This document shows, one piece after another, positions 27,493-37,748 of a stretch of 64,000 bases of DNA. Under the pieces are notes generated by a model that saw nothing but the letters and a program-made list of their open reading frames with translations, did no database searches and was not told the DNA's origin. Within the stretch, counting starts at the first letter, position 1. Each line of letters starts with the position of its first letter. The stretch is from contig NC_067204.1 of assembly GCF_026262505.1 (NCBI RefSeq), positions 9,581,797-9,645,796 on the forward strand, read 5' to 3'. Source of the DNA: Trichomonas vaginalis G3 (Eukaryota; Parabasalia; Trichomonadida; Trichomonadidae). A program made the position numbers and the translations under genes.

Positions 27493-28748
27493 GTTTGAAA
27501 ATACTGTCTATAAAAACTTCAAATCTCATTCAAAATTTTGAGATCAAAAAATGTAAGGAAATATTAATTGTTAGTATAGTATGATAAAATTTTAACTTTG
27601 TTCGCTTTAAAAAATAAAACGTATATTTGCGAGGCATTGAATTTTTCAAAAAATTGAATTCAATAAATTTGGCCAAATAGAATTTTTCCCTGATATTATT
27701 ATATTTCTAACCATCATGTAAAATATAAGAAAGGCTAGTTATCCTAATGAATTGACTTATGAATTTTCACTACTTTACTAATTTTAGAGTATTGGACGTG
27801 GGATGTGAAATGCACTTATTTCTATAAAATTAGTTCAATTTGAATACATTAAATAAAAGATAGGCTCACAATATTTTGAAATTGATCAAAACTATGGGAG
27901 ATAATAAGAATATACTTAAAAACATATTTAATAGGATTTTACCTTAGCGATCTATCTGTGGTAATTTTTAGTCTCTACACTATTTCAATATAAGCTCCAT
28001 TTTTAAAGGGTTTTTAAAAATCGAGCATTGAAAAGTGTGATGAGACTAGTGAATTATTTTTTTGAATGACTTTACTCAAAATTTAGAGAATTATAGTTTG
28101 GGAAATTGTTTAGTAATTGTATTGATAATGAATTCATCGGAGGACAAGTGTCTTCTTCGTACCATTTCAAAAGTTGTCGGTTTTTAATTTTATTATCACA
28201 AAATTCATTCATCTAAATTAAATTTAATGTATAGCATACTGTCAAAAAAATTATTAGTTTATAAAATTTGATTGTTTTGTCATTACGGGTGCTCTCAAAA
28301 TTATCAAAAAATTATTAATACTGACAACAATGAAAAGCTAACAGAATATAAATAATAACTCCTATAAAGAATATTGTGAATAAATGATTTATTTATTTTC
28401 AAAATCTCACGATAAATTTCCAATAGTTTTCCTAAATTGACATTTTATTTCATTGCCAGTGCATTTTGGTGTATTTGCCAATGTGTGAATGTGGAATAAT
28501 TACTAAAATCTTATTTTTTTGTAATTTATTTTTCATAAAAAAATATATCCCGTACATGCTTAATTGTCAACTCTTATTGTAATAAACAGAAATTCATCAA
28601 AAGTGACCGCTCTCAATTTTTTGACATTTGTAAATTCTAAATTGAATGAGAAAAATGAAATAATACTAAGCATAATACAATATTCTAGATTTAATTATAA
28701 TTAGGAAAAAGTTAGTTTTGAGAGTACTTTTCATAGGCATATAGAATG
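27493..28748. other. intergenic region, nothing recognised
   Basis: About 1.25 kb of AT-rich DNA from the cyclase promoter to the foldback element. No open frame with recognisable content, RNA gene or strong repeat is seen. Confidence 0.5.
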
Positions 28749-29572
28749 AAATCTTCTGAAAAATAATATCACATAAACTCATATTATTTTCTAATATATA
28801 ACTATTTTATATAAAAATCAAATTCAATGATCTTAAAAGCGAAGGATAAACCTCAAAATTTACGAATATAATGAGTGGGAATATAATGCTTATCTATCAT
28901 AAAACCATATGAAATATCAATTTTTGCTTTACGCCTAATTTTTGACGACAATTAGCAAAAAATGTTAAATGTTAACACTCAGTCCATTTGAATATGAAAA
29001 ATAAAATTGACTTTGATTAAATGTTTTTATTTATCATGCAATTCTTCTTGCGACCAAAGATTTGAATAAAAGTTCAAAAAATAAGATAGCTTAAAAAATA
29101 ATATACGGTAGTGTTTACTAATAGATGAATAGTATATAAATTCTATTAAAATGGATTTGATCCAAAAAAATATAAAACCAAAAATAATTGTTATAATTTA
29201 AATGAAGAAGTAATTTAAAACGATTTTATTTATGATCAAATTTTATATATTTTTTTGGATCAAATCCATTTTAATAGAATTTATATACTATTCATCTATT
29301 AGTAAACACTACCGTATATTATTTTTTAAGCTATCTTATTTTTTGAACTTTTATTCAAATCTTTGGTCGCAAGAAGAATTGCATGATAAATAAAAACATT
29401 TAATCAAAGTCAATTTTATTTTTCATATTCAAATGGACTGAGTGTTAACATTTAACATTTTTTGCTAATTGTCGTCAAAAATTAGGCGTAAAGCAAAAAT
29501 TAATATTTCATATGGTTTTATGATAGATAAGCATTATATTCCCACTCATTATATTCGTAAATTTTGAGGTTT

Positions 29573-29578
29573 ATCCTT
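29573..29578 (+). repeat. Maverick target-site duplication, left copy
   Basis: ATCCTT directly precedes the left terminal repeat (AGTAGTATATGAG) and recurs right after the element at 39664-39669. Six-base duplications are the norm for Maverick/Polinton integration. Confidence 0.9.
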
Positions 29579-30133
29579 AGTAGTATATGAGTGCGGGTTG
29601 TGTGACTTTTTTTGTTACATCTATATATAGACGATGCATTAAAATATATTTATTTATAAATCATTAAAAAATTAACATTAATTTTAAAATAATTTATTTT
29701 TTATCTTTTATAAAAGAAGCTATATATAGATGATGTCAGATATTCCGCGATTAATTAAACATTGTTTAAATCCTGAATGGGTTAAACTTCAATTTAAAAA
29801 TGAAGATTGTGAATTATTAAATGAATATGAAAGCCAAAATAAGCTAATGAGGTATAAATATAATGATAAAGAATATTTAATTTCATGGAATCAATGGAGT
29901 CATAATCAAAGACCTCATAAACGAGAAGAAGAAATTGAAAATAATGAAATGGAAATCATTGATGACATTAAAGAGGATGGAATTCCTAAATTTTGTAGAA
30001 AAACCTTTAGAACTAAGTTAGGAGCATATAAACGTAGAGTATTAAATCCTGAATACATAAAACATTTATTTAAAAAGGAAGACTGTGAATTATTAAACGT
30101 TAATGAATATGAAAATGCTAAATCAAAACTGAG
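29579..30133 (+). repeat. Maverick left terminal inverted repeat
   Basis: This 555-bp repeat is complementary to 39109-39663. The two copies encode the same first 134 or so residues of the repeat protein, without a difference seen by eye. The outermost bases are AGTAGTATATGAGTGCGGG. Confidence 0.9.
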
Positions 30134-30185
30134 GAAAAAGAATTTAACGGGTTTAAATATCATCCAAATAAAGTTTCAGAACTAG
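29730..30185 (+). CDS. terminal-repeat-encoded protein, left copy (shortened)
   Basis: This is the left-hand copy of the protein fully seen at 38925-39512. It begins MMSDIPRLIKHCLNPEWVKL and is the same until the terminal repeat ends, after which the sequence is unrelated to the right copy. It is a fossil part of the Maverick. See the right copy for domain notes. Confidence 0.6.
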   Translation: MMSDIPRLIKHCLNPEWVKLQFKNEDCELLNEYESQNKLMRYKYNDKEYLISWNQWSHNQRPHKREEEIENNEMEIIDDIKEDGIPKFCRKTFRTKLGAYKRRVLNPEYIKHLFKKEDCELLNVNEYENAKSKLRKKNLTGLNIIQIKFQN

Positions 30186-30313
30186 AAAATGAAAAACTTC
30201 AGAAAAAATTAAACGATAGACTTTCAAATGATCGTATTGAAAAAATAAATAAACTAGCAGAAGTTGCATTTAATAATGAAATATTTGATGAATATAACCT
30301 TGAACTCAGTGAT

Positions 30314-30356
30314 GGACTTTAAGTCCTGGGCTTTAAGGACCCGGGCTCAACGAGTC
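30314..30356. repeat. GC-rich micro-hairpin cluster 1
   Basis: The palindrome GGACTTTAAGTCC (30314-30326) is followed by further self-complementary GC-rich words (GGGCTTTAAGGACCCGGG). It is unlike the AT-rich Maverick body and of the same style as the clusters at 30509, 36155, 36719 and 36885. Confidence 0.6.
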
Positions 30357-30740
30357 ATGATTTATGAAATCAATTATTTGATTCATTCTTTCTTCAATAA
30401 TTTCTATTCTTTTTGTTAAATCATCAATTTTCATTAATGAGGTGATTCTTGATTGAGGAATAGATTTTAAACTAACAACACCTTTTATTTTTGAAATTTT
30501 GAATCCATGACCCTCCGGGTCTTGGACTCTGTCCTCAACTTTAAACATTTTATTCAATTTACATGTTGTCAATTCTTCAAATAATTTTTTATTATTAGCA
30601 TAATAGTCATTAAATTCATCAACAGATGAAAAAATTTTTATTTCAGTAATTGGTTTAACAACGTTTATTTTTTGTTGAACATTTTCACTTTCATTTATTT
30701 CTTCCTCCTTTGTTTCATTTATTTTTAAAATCGGTTTCAT
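30333..30740 (-). CDS. Maverick small coiled-coil protein
   Basis: This 135-residue protein begins MKPILKINETKEEEIN. It is Glu/Lys-rich and ends in a helix with heptad character (LTKRIEIIEERMNQIIDF). A GC-rich hairpin pair falls inside the coding region (VEDRVQDPEGHG). No known family is recognised. It is part of the Maverick and convergent with nothing obvious. Confidence 0.5.
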   Translation of the reverse strand: MKPILKINETKEEEINESENVQQKINVVKPITEIKIFSSVDEFNDYYANNKKLFEELTTCKLNKMFKVEDRVQDPEGHGFKISKIKGVVSLKSIPQSRITSLMKIDDLTKRIEIIEERMNQIIDFINHDSLSPGP

Positions 30741-30806
30741 TTATCATTAAATAAAAATTAGAATATAAGTGATGAAATATATTTTTTAATTAATATTAAA
30801 TCAGAA

Positions 30807-31043
30807 ATGGCGGCAGGATTCTTTAAAAAATTATGGGATGGAATTAAGAAAGCTGCAGGTTGGGTTTATAAAAAGGTTATTAAACCTGTTGCTAACTTTT
30901 TGGCACCAGTAGCGAAAACGGCAGGAACTATCATAGGTGGAGTATTAGGTACTAAAGCAGGTAATCCGGCGATGGGAGCACAAGCAGGTAACGCAATTGG
31001 TGGAATAGCTGAAGGAATACTTAATAAAATAGGAGGTGGTTAG
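30807..31043 (+). CDS. Maverick small amphipathic/Gly-rich protein
   Basis: This 78-residue protein has a basic amphipathic N-terminal helix (MAAGFFKKLWDGIKKAAGW) followed by an Ala/Gly-rich hydrophobic region (KTAGTIIGGVLGTKAGNP). It resembles small membrane-active minor virion proteins of Polintons and adenoviruses in composition only. It shares its first 11 residues with the convergent protein at 31068-31283. Being next to the capsid gene supports a virion role (inference). Confidence 0.6.
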   Translation: MAAGFFKKLWDGIKKAAGWVYKKVIKPVANFLAPVAKTAGTIIGGVLGTKAGNPAMGAQAGNAIGGIAEGILNKIGGG

Positions 31044-31067
31044 TGGAAAAATAAATAAATATTATTT

Positions 31068-31283
31068 TTATCTTAGTATCGGTTGAAGTCTTTGATAAAC
31101 TTTTTCTCCTTTATTTAAAATTTCTCTTATTGGGGCAGCTTTTGGCGTTATTGATTCAGCAACGTCACTAATTGCTTCTTTATTCTTAAATATCCAATTT
31201 GCTCCTTTCTTAATCCCTTCCCAAACTTTATGCGCTCCTCTTTTTACTTTATCCCACAGTTTCTTAAAGAATCCTGCAGCCAT
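31068..31283 (-). CDS. Maverick small amphipathic protein, sister of the previous one
   Basis: This 71-residue basic protein starts MAAGFFKKLWDKVKRGAHKV and continues with a helix WEGIKKGANWIFKN. The shared N-terminus with 30807-31043, on the opposite strand, shows a duplicated module. No known domain is recognised. It is a probable minor virion component by position (inference). Confidence 0.6.
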   Translation of the reverse strand: MAAGFFKKLWDKVKRGAHKVWEGIKKGANWIFKNKEAISDVAESITPKAAPIREILNKGEKVYQRLQPILR

Positions 31284-31551
31284 AGTTGATTATTTCATTA
31301 AAATTAAAAATTCATTTTCATCTTTTAATTTTGATTTTTTATTTAATAATAAATGACGACTAACTATTTAGTGCCAAACACAAACCGATTAATGGAAATG
31401 TGTTTCATTCATTCGAAAAGATAAATGAAATATTCGCAAAGAATGACGGAAGAAGATATTATAGAGAACTTGAAAGTTCATGTTATGACTCTGATACTCC
31501 ATATTTTGATGATAAACAAACTCATTTAAGAATTACAAATCAGCTCATGAT

Positions 31552-32991
31552 GTGAACCAATTAGGTGACACATATATTAAACGCAAAGTTAAAGCAACTC
31601 TAGTTTCAAATAAAGCTTTCACATGTGATGCCGCTTTTAAATGCATGCGTTTATTCGTTGGTTACAAATCATCAAATCAAAGCTTTAAGCAATTAGAAGT
31701 AGAAACCGAAAGAGGTGATGCTGGTTATCTTCAGATGGATTGCGCCCGTGAATCTTTCGCATTTGCAACATATAAACCAAAATCAGAAAGGAAAGTTAAA
31801 AAGTTTGTTCATTCGTTATATAATAATGTTCAAAAATATGATAACTCAGTATGTGGTAAATATATTGACCCTTCAGAAGTTTTCAAGAAAGCAAATGAAG
31901 AAGTTGATGTCACTTTTGATATGATTATTCCGGTAAATGATTTGTTAGCATTTCAGGCGTTCGATGATTATCCTAAATCATTTGGTGAAATCATTCTTAA
32001 ATATTATGTTTTCAGGGATACTTTAGTATTTTGTCAGGTTGACCCGTTAAGAGTTGCTGATTTACAAAATTATGTTTATGAAAAGATAACTGATGAAAAT
32101 TATGAAAAGATTATGAATCATGTTTATAAATATGATCGCAAATTCCAACAAATCGGACTTCCTGCCAAATTAATTACAAGCTTAGCCGCTACATCTGCTG
32201 ACGCAACAGTTGAAGACGTTATTATTTCATGCACAAAGATGGAAGTTTTAGAGGATAAATGCATTACACCAGGATACGGTTTAATTGAAGAATCAGTTAA
32301 AGCAATACCACGTTTATTTAGTAAGGAAGATCCATTCATGATTCCAGCTCAACATATTGACGTTCGTTCACTAAATGGAGGTTGCATCACTCCTGAAGGT
32401 ATCAGCTCAGATTTCTCATACGCTCTTCATAATGTTACAGATGTTGTGTTAACATTTCCGAAGAATGCAATGCAAAGAACGGTTTTAGAAAATCCAATGC
32501 TTCGAGGTCTTCAGGTCACTATAGATTCCAGAAACTTCCCCGATCAAGCGATGACCACAGTGGGCGACATATTCTTTACACGTATGCTTCAAGCTTCTGA
32601 TTTAGATGGAGTGAATGAATGCACGGAAGAATACGAGGACTCATTAACTAGACCACTGAATGATGATGATGGCACGCCATTAGCTAGAACATGGAAAGAC
32701 CAAACTTCATTCTTATGCACTATTCCAGTTCAACGTGATGGAGCGGGTATATTCTTTGATGGATTAGAAACTTTCAACTCACAAGTTACAGTACAAGTGA
32801 AAGCTTATCCAATCATTCAGGGTGAAAATGACACTTACTGTTCAAAAGTGACAAATCCTCCTCAGGTTTGGTTTACTAGGACTACATATTGGACATGGAC
32901 ACCGGATGAAGGTTTGAAATATCATCCAACAGGTACACCACCGCAGTATAGAAGTTCATATGATGAAATATTGATGAATAGAAATGTATAA
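31552..32991 (+). CDS. Maverick major capsid protein (double jelly-roll type)
   Basis: An open region of 480 codons resembles the Maverick/Polinton major capsid protein. Features include a beta-rich composition, FDDYPKSFGEIILKYYVF, a late region with VLTFPKNAMQRTVLENP followed by LQVTIDSRNFPDQ, and a Trp/Thr-rich end (VWFTRTTYWTWTPDE). The family forms double jelly-roll trimers of icosahedral shells. The packaging ATPase follows immediately on the same strand. The front of the gene looks disturbed, with about one or two breaks, so the copy is best treated as a fossil. Confidence 0.75.
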   Translation: MNQLGDTYIKRKVKATLVSNKAFTCDAAFKCMRLFVGYKSSNQSFKQLEVETERGDAGYLQMDCARESFAFATYKPKSERKVKKFVHSLYNNVQKYDNSVCGKYIDPSEVFKKANEEVDVTFDMIIPVNDLLAFQAFDDYPKSFGEIILKYYVFRDTLVFCQVDPLRVADLQNYVYEKITDENYEKIMNHVYKYDRKFQQIGLPAKLITSLAATSADATVEDVIISCTKMEVLEDKCITPGYGLIEESVKAIPRLFSKEDPFMIPAQHIDVRSLNGGCITPEGISSDFSYALHNVTDVVLTFPKNAMQRTVLENPMLRGLQVTIDSRNFPDQAMTTVGDIFFTRMLQASDLDGVNECTEEYEDSLTRPLNDDDGTPLARTWKDQTSFLCTIPVQRDGAGIFFDGLETFNSQVTVQVKAYPIIQGENDTYCSKVTNPPQVWFTRTTYWTWTPDEGLKYHPTGTPPQYRSSYDEILMNRNV

Positions 32992-33015
32992 AATTATAAA
33001 TTTATTTTTGATTAA

Positions 33016-33843
33016 ATGGATTTAAATTCATCCACCCCTTATGAAGAATTAGCAGGAGTATATAATACATACGTAGATGATATGATTAATGAAGCATTGA
33101 GTGATAATAGAAATGCTCTATCTAAGGAAAAATTAATGAAAATTCCATATTCTGAATGTTACTTAAATTCAATCACTGCAGCAATTGGTAAACAAAATAA
33201 AGGTAAAACATTAACGATATTAAAACAAATTATCATTATTGCTAACACTTCACCCTATTCACATGTGTTAATTTATATCAACCGTTCAGGTTCACCTTCA
33301 GATGATACATTTGAATCTTTAAAGCATTTAATCAAAATTCCAATTATTTATTTATCACAAGAAGAAGCAGAAGATTATTTAAAAAACTTTTTAATGTATA
33401 AAGAATTATATAATACAATCAAGAAGCAAGGATTAGAGGATAAAATTATTGATAAACAACGAGATGAATTATTTGAAACACTTTCTATTTCAAATTTTGA
33501 TAGAGAATTTTTGCATTCACTCATTTTTCTAGATGATGCGGTGAAATCAAAACTAATAACAAATGAGAAATCATATTTTAATCAGTTATTAACTCAATGT
33601 CGACACATTCAGTGTTCATTCTTCATGGCTGTTCAATACTTCAAAGCATTAAGCACAAACATTAAATCAAACATGTCCACCCTTTTCATTTTCAGTGGTT
33701 TTAGTCGTCAACAGTTGAACGTTTTGCTTTATCAAGTGAATTTACCAATGAGCATTAATGAACTTTACACACAATATCAACAATTAGGAGAACATGGAAA
33801 AATAATAGTTGATTTAAATAAAGGTTCCATTAAATTCGAATAA
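33016..33843 (+). CDS. Maverick genome-packaging ATPase (A32/FtsK-HerA class)
   Basis: This 275-residue protein has a Walker A motif GKQNKGKT (about residue 56), a Walker B LIFLDDAV (about residue 173) and a following sensor-like region (LLTQCRHIQCSFFMAVQ). This matches the A32-like packaging ATPases that pump DNA into capsids of Polintons and large DNA viruses. It is only 24 bp downstream of the capsid gene, on the same strand. The reading frame looks whole. Confidence 0.8.
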   Translation: MDLNSSTPYEELAGVYNTYVDDMINEALSDNRNALSKEKLMKIPYSECYLNSITAAIGKQNKGKTLTILKQIIIIANTSPYSHVLIYINRSGSPSDDTFESLKHLIKIPIIYLSQEEAEDYLKNFLMYKELYNTIKKQGLEDKIIDKQRDELFETLSISNFDREFLHSLIFLDDAVKSKLITNEKSYFNQLLTQCRHIQCSFFMAVQYFKALSTNIKSNMSTLFIFSGFSRQQLNVLLYQVNLPMSINELYTQYQQLGEHGKIIVDLNKGSIKFE

Positions 33844-33883
33844 CTTTTTATAATTAATTTTTATTTTTTATTTATAATTAAAC

Positions 33884-34783
33884 ATGACAGAAATAGCAAA
33901 TCTTCTACAGGTTCCATTAAAACAAGGAACAAACAAAAAGGGTGCATATAATAGAACTATGAAAGTTCCAGACGGAATGAAAGAATTAGTCCACATTGTT
34001 GCCGGTCTTCAAAAGGATGTTAAACAAATGAGAAACGTTTTAACATTACCAGAAGCTCAAGCATATGCCAAACGTCACGGACCAAATTGGGAAGCACACG
34101 AAGCAGACATTACGGGTCCAAATGGAAAACCTGATGGAATAAATGAAGTCTTTGTTACTGATGGTCAAGGAAATATTAAAGTCATAAATGGGTATAAATT
34201 AACAATGACGGATTATCCTAAACGTAAAGCATATAATGAACATTATCCTATGCAATTTGATGAAAATGGAAAAGCTGTTAAACAATACATTGGAGAAGGT
34301 GAAAATGGTCCAATTAATTCATACCGTCATAATCCATATTCTTACTTCAATGAAGAATTAAATGCTATTGAAGAGGGACCGGATGGATTACCACGATATT
34401 CTAACCAGTTTGATGGTCAATATGCAAATTTGAGATCTGAAATTCCAGCTAAGAAATTCTTTAAAGTTGCTTTATTCGATCCAGTTTTCGCAAATGTTAA
34501 AGATGAACTTAAACAGCAATTCCAACCAATTATAGTAGCAAGAATTGCATCAGGTGCTTTATCTCAAGCATTCAAAGATTTAATTAAGAAACCATTATAT
34601 CAGCAACGAGGTTTAACTTATGATTTAGTTAAGGAATCAGATAAAAGAAAATTTGAGAAATCAAATGATTATAAGAATGCAATTAATGAATATATTCGGT
34701 CTATTAATTTCGATGAAAATGCTAAAAATCAACTTCATGAACAAATACAGGAAATAATAGATTCAAAAGTTCCAGCAAAATAA
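33884..34783 (+). CDS. Maverick conserved structural-module protein, unknown
   Basis: This 299-residue protein starts [20 protein letters not shown]. It has a predicted helical start, a Gly/Asn-rich middle ([15 protein letters not shown]) and a helical C-terminus ([17 protein letters not shown]). It follows the ATPase in the same direction, with a short gap, so it belongs to the capsid-gene run and may be a minor virion protein (inference). No named family is recognised. The frame looks whole. Confidence 0.6.
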   Translation: MTEIANLLQVPLKQGTNKKGAYNRTMKVPDGMKELVHIVAGLQKDVKQMRNVLTLPEAQAYAKRHGPNWEAHEADITGPNGKPDGINEVFVTDGQGNIKVINGYKLTMTDYPKRKAYNEHYPMQFDENGKAVKQYIGEGENGPINSYRHNPYSYFNEELNAIEEGPDGLPRYSNQFDGQYANLRSEIPAKKFFKVALFDPVFANVKDELKQQFQPIIVARIASGALSQAFKDLIKKPLYQQRGLTYDLVKESDKRKFEKSNDYKNAINEYIRSINFDENAKNQLHEQIQEIIDSKVPAK

Positions 34784-34815
34784 AAGTTTAAATATATTTT
34801 TTTATTCGAATATAA

Positions 34816-35502
34816 ATGAGAAGACGTTTCACTAGTCAAAAGAACACTAACGCAAAAGCAGAGATTACGGTTGGTTATAACGTAAATGATGATAAATCAC
34901 GAATTATTCAAAATGTTAAAGTTAATGTTAGTCCTGAATTAACAAGGTCAGCAACTCAACCAAATTTATTAACTCGTGACTTACCGAAGAATGAGGAAGA
35001 GCAAAATAAAGAAGATGGAGACCCAATCATTTTATCTGAACCTGGTAAAGAACCTGTTGAAATTCCCACTTATCCAACATACCCAGCACCACTTGATAAC
35101 CCAGGAATCTACGATTACAGTCGCAATGCGCCATATAAAATAGACATTAATTCTGAATTAATGAAAATTTACCGTGATATAATAACTGATAATTATGATT
35201 CAATAATAAATTTAATTGACCAATCCGGTTTAATTATTTTACCTTATGAATCATTAATTCACATTATCGCCATTCTTTGTGATGTTCAAGATTCAGACGT
35301 TAAAATTCAATTTTTCATAGATGATGAGGTTTCATGCTGCGGAACAGTTGCAAAAATAAATCCTATAAAGGATATTAGCACAATTAAGATATCAAAGAAC
35401 GGAACAACAACTGAACTTCATTTAACATATAATGATATTTATAATAAAATAGTTGATGAATATAAAATATCACTTGAAAAATTCTTTGTTAAGGCTATTT
35501 AA
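34816..35502 (+). CDS. Maverick hypothetical protein
   Basis: This 228-residue protein has a disordered first half (RRRFTSQKNTNAKAEITVGY; later Pro-rich YPTYPAPLDNPG) and a compact second half with acidic and hydrophobic alternation. It is the fourth gene in the plus-strand run with the capsid protein and ATPase, and overlaps the end of the convergent gene by 4 bp. The function is unknown. Confidence 0.55.
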   Translation: MRRRFTSQKNTNAKAEITVGYNVNDDKSRIIQNVKVNVSPELTRSATQPNLLTRDLPKNEEEQNKEDGDPIILSEPGKEPVEIPTYPTYPAPLDNPGIYDYSRNAPYKIDINSELMKIYRDIITDNYDSIINLIDQSGLIILPYESLIHIIAILCDVQDSDVKIQFFIDDEVSCCGTVAKINPIKDISTIKISKNGTTTELHLTYNDIYNKIVDEYKISLEKFFVKAI

Positions 35503-35978
35503 TATTCAAGCATTAACATTATCGAATAATAATCCTTTGAATCATAATCAATAATAATTGACCTTTCACCAGTTTCTATCGTTTGTTTTATTTCTTTTTG
35601 TTCCCCACTATCTGGATCGGTCATTGTAATTGTTTTTGTTATAGTATCAGCTTTATCTTTAACTTCAATCTTTTTTCCATCAGGATATTTAAACCAAAAT
35701 TCCAAAAATTCGATATTGTCAATCTGTTCATATTTTAATCTATCAATTGCATTTTTAATACCATCTGAAAATCTTATGAAATGGTCATTATATGGGTTTG
35801 ATTGAACTAAATTTGAATGAAGTGAAATATAACCTGTTGATGAATATGACACTGACTCATATTTTCTGAAAACACTAAAATTTATAACATGAATGAATTT
35901 CTTATTCGTTGAATTTATGAATTCTTGAGGTAATCTTATTCTAGTTTTATTTATCACTGGAAAATAACGCTTTACCAT
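35499..35978 (-). CDS. Maverick hypothetical protein, possible penton
   Basis: This 159-residue protein is beta-rich in appearance (KFIHVINFSVFRKYESVSY, TGYISLHSNLVQSNPYND, then SIIIDYDSKDYYSIM). Its size and composition fit a single jelly-roll minor capsid (penton) protein, which Mavericks are expected to carry, but no signature proves it. It is convergent with the gene at 34816-35502. Confidence 0.45.
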   Translation of the reverse strand: MVKRYFPVINKTRIRLPQEFINSTNKKFIHVINFSVFRKYESVSYSSTGYISLHSNLVQSNPYNDHFIRFSDGIKNAIDRLKYEQIDNIEFLEFWFKYPDGKKIEVKDKADTITKTITMTDPDSGEQKEIKQTIETGERSIIIDYDSKDYYSIMLMLEY

Positions 35979-35999
35979 ATTTTTAATCGTAATAAAAAA

Positions 36000-36305
36000 A
36001 TGTCAATTATCAATATTATTTCGAATAATAACTGTGAATTAAATTTAACAGTTAGCGGAATTTATAATGTTACTCTCGTTTCTGTGAGTGGTAAATTTAA
36101 TCCCATTCTTTTAGACCCTTCAGATTATATATCATTTATTAAAGATGACCATGAGCCGCATAGCGGCGGGGTCGTAGACCTAAAAACGTATGATATGTAT
36201 ATAAATAATGTGATAGTGAGGGGGGATATTAACACAATTTTAAGTTATTTAAATGAATCATTTATCGTATGGTATGAAGAGATATATTTGATAATCACTA
36301 TCTGA
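36000..36305 (+). CDS. Maverick hypothetical protein with micro-hairpin insert
   Basis: This 101-residue protein starts MSIINIISNNNCELNLTVSG. Two adjacent GC-rich triloop hairpins (36155-36180) lie inside the coding frame and are translated as EPHSGGVVDL. The function is unknown. It overlaps the end of the polymerase remnant on the other strand. Confidence 0.4.
   Translation: MSIINIISNNNCELNLTVSGIYNVTLVSVSGKFNPILLDPSDYISFIKDDHEPHSGGVVDLKTYDMYINNVIVRGDINTILSYLNESFIVWYEEIYLIITI
36155..36180. repeat. GC-rich micro-hairpin pair
   Basis: GCCGC-ATA-GCGGC (36155-36167) is followed three bases later by GGTC-GTA-GACC (36170-36180). Both have three-base loops. They sit inside an open reading frame. 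Confidence 0.75.
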
Positions 36306-36718
36306 TATAGTTTCTTGAGTTAATGCTGAATAAAATGAATCTTTCGTGAATGGTTCCTCTTTATATAATTCTTCTTCGTAATTTTCCCACGTGATGAATT
36401 GATAAGGGAAAAAGGATTTAACACGTGATTTATTGTTTCCGAAATCTTGAGTGAATTGGTCTAATGTTCCACCCGCTATATAATTTCTGATGTCAATAAA
36501 TCTTAATTCATATGGACAGTTTGTTTTCTTTACAATGATTTGCTTAAATTGTGAAGAAGAACCCAGCATTGATTTTATTTTCCATTTTGCAGTATTTAAA
36601 TCACGAAGAATTAAATTTAAATCAAACTTTCCCGAATTAAAACCTATGATATTCACTTTATTGAATTCCTCATCTAGAAGTTCTTTAAACGCTTCCTTCT
36701 GTTTTTCATTTAATGTAT

Positions 36719-36753
36719 GGGACAAAGTCCCCGCCGTTTGGTCCGTTTGCGGC
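36719..36753. repeat. GC-rich micro-hairpin cluster
   Basis: GGGAC-AAA-GTCCC (36719-36731) is directly followed by CGCCGTTTGGTCCGTTTGCG, which can partly fold back. It has the same style as the neighbouring clusters. Confidence 0.6.
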
Positions 36754-36884
36754 TTCATTAATTCTTCATATTGTTCAATATTTGATTTAGCAACTAATGA
36801 ACAGGTTGAAAATAAAATTCAATCCAATCAGAGATGAACGAATCACTTGATGTTAAGCAAAATTCCTCGTAAATGTTTTATCAC

Positions 36885-36946
36885 GGTCTACGACCTTGCC
36901 GCTTCGGTCTGAAAGACCTTCAGGACTCAAAGAGTCCGTTTGCGGC
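36885..36946. repeat. GC-rich micro-hairpin array with outer stem
   Basis: Three triloop hairpins follow one another: GGTC-TAC-GACC (36885-36895), GGTCT-GAA-AGACC (36906-36918) and GGACTC-AAA-GAGTCC (36923-36937). The last two are enclosed by a GCCGC/GCGGC stem. This is the most elaborate of the clusters in the Maverick. Confidence 0.75.
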
Positions 36947-37492
36947 TTTATTTTGACAGTTGATGATACCATAAATGGTTTTAAGTAAGCGTTCAAAGTT
37001 GCACATTCAGAAAGTTGAAGTTCTTCTTTAGTCTCTAATGTTTCGAAGTCAAAAGTAATATAATATCTTGTTGGTTTATAATATTCCTGCAAATTGTGAG
37101 CTAATAGCCATTGATATATCTTCTGTTTCGTGATATGTGGTGCATATGGTTGTTGTGTGTTTTGCAATTGAACGTCTTGAATTAATCTTCCATTATTTTC
37201 TTTACATTTCTCACAATGTTTTAAAAATCTTCTTTGGTTTTTCCTTTCTGGGTCATCACGGATAGAATATACTTCTTCTTTGCAAAAGGGGCAAACTTTA
37301 ATATCCTGTGGAGTGCTTCAACGTCTGTAATTCTGTCAGCGTGAAGTTTTCCACATGGACTCTGTGTTAATAAAATATTTACTGTTTCAAATTCTGGATC
37401 TATCATTATTGATTCCACTAATGGAAAGTCATACCTTATTTATGTCTACGTCTTCTGGTGAGGGTCACAATAATAAAAATCAATATTAACGT

Positions 37493-37684
37493 TTAACATT
37501 TTGCTAACCTCTCACTTTCTGATGAAATGTCAAATCCTTCATATGCATCTATGGCTTCATTTAAATAACTTCTACGAGTTTTAGGATTAACACCATCAGG
37601 AATGTTATAGAAGCGTTTAAATAACCTTCTACCTTCGGCTCTTATTTGATTATCATTCATTTTAGCTGTTCCGTTTTTGTTCAT
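37493..37684 (-). CDS. Maverick small basic protein
   Basis: This is a 63-residue protein, MNKNGTAKMNDNQIRAEGRR..., with an Arg-rich helix and GVNPKTRRSYLNEAID. It is unrecognised. It lies upstream of the polymerase remnant on the same strand. Confidence 0.35.
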   Translation of the reverse strand: MNKNGTAKMNDNQIRAEGRRLFKRFYNIPDGVNPKTRRSYLNEAIDAYEGFDISSESERLAKC

Positions 37685-37748
37685 TTATGTAAGAATAAAA
37701 AATTAAAAAAATAAATAAAAATAAAGTTTATTTTTTTAAAGTCCAGGG

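Larger units (their letters stand above)
36258..37418 (-). pseudogene. Maverick family B DNA polymerase remnant (exonuclease part)
   Basis: Scattered open pieces on the minus strand carry the marks of a protein-primed family B polymerase's proofreading domain: an ITFDFETLE word (Exo I) and IIGFNSGKFDLNLILRDL (Exo II). The polymerase domain proper (palm motifs) is not found in the element. This part is broken, with a few breaks, and mostly lost. GC-rich micro-hairpins occur in it. Confidence 0.65.
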
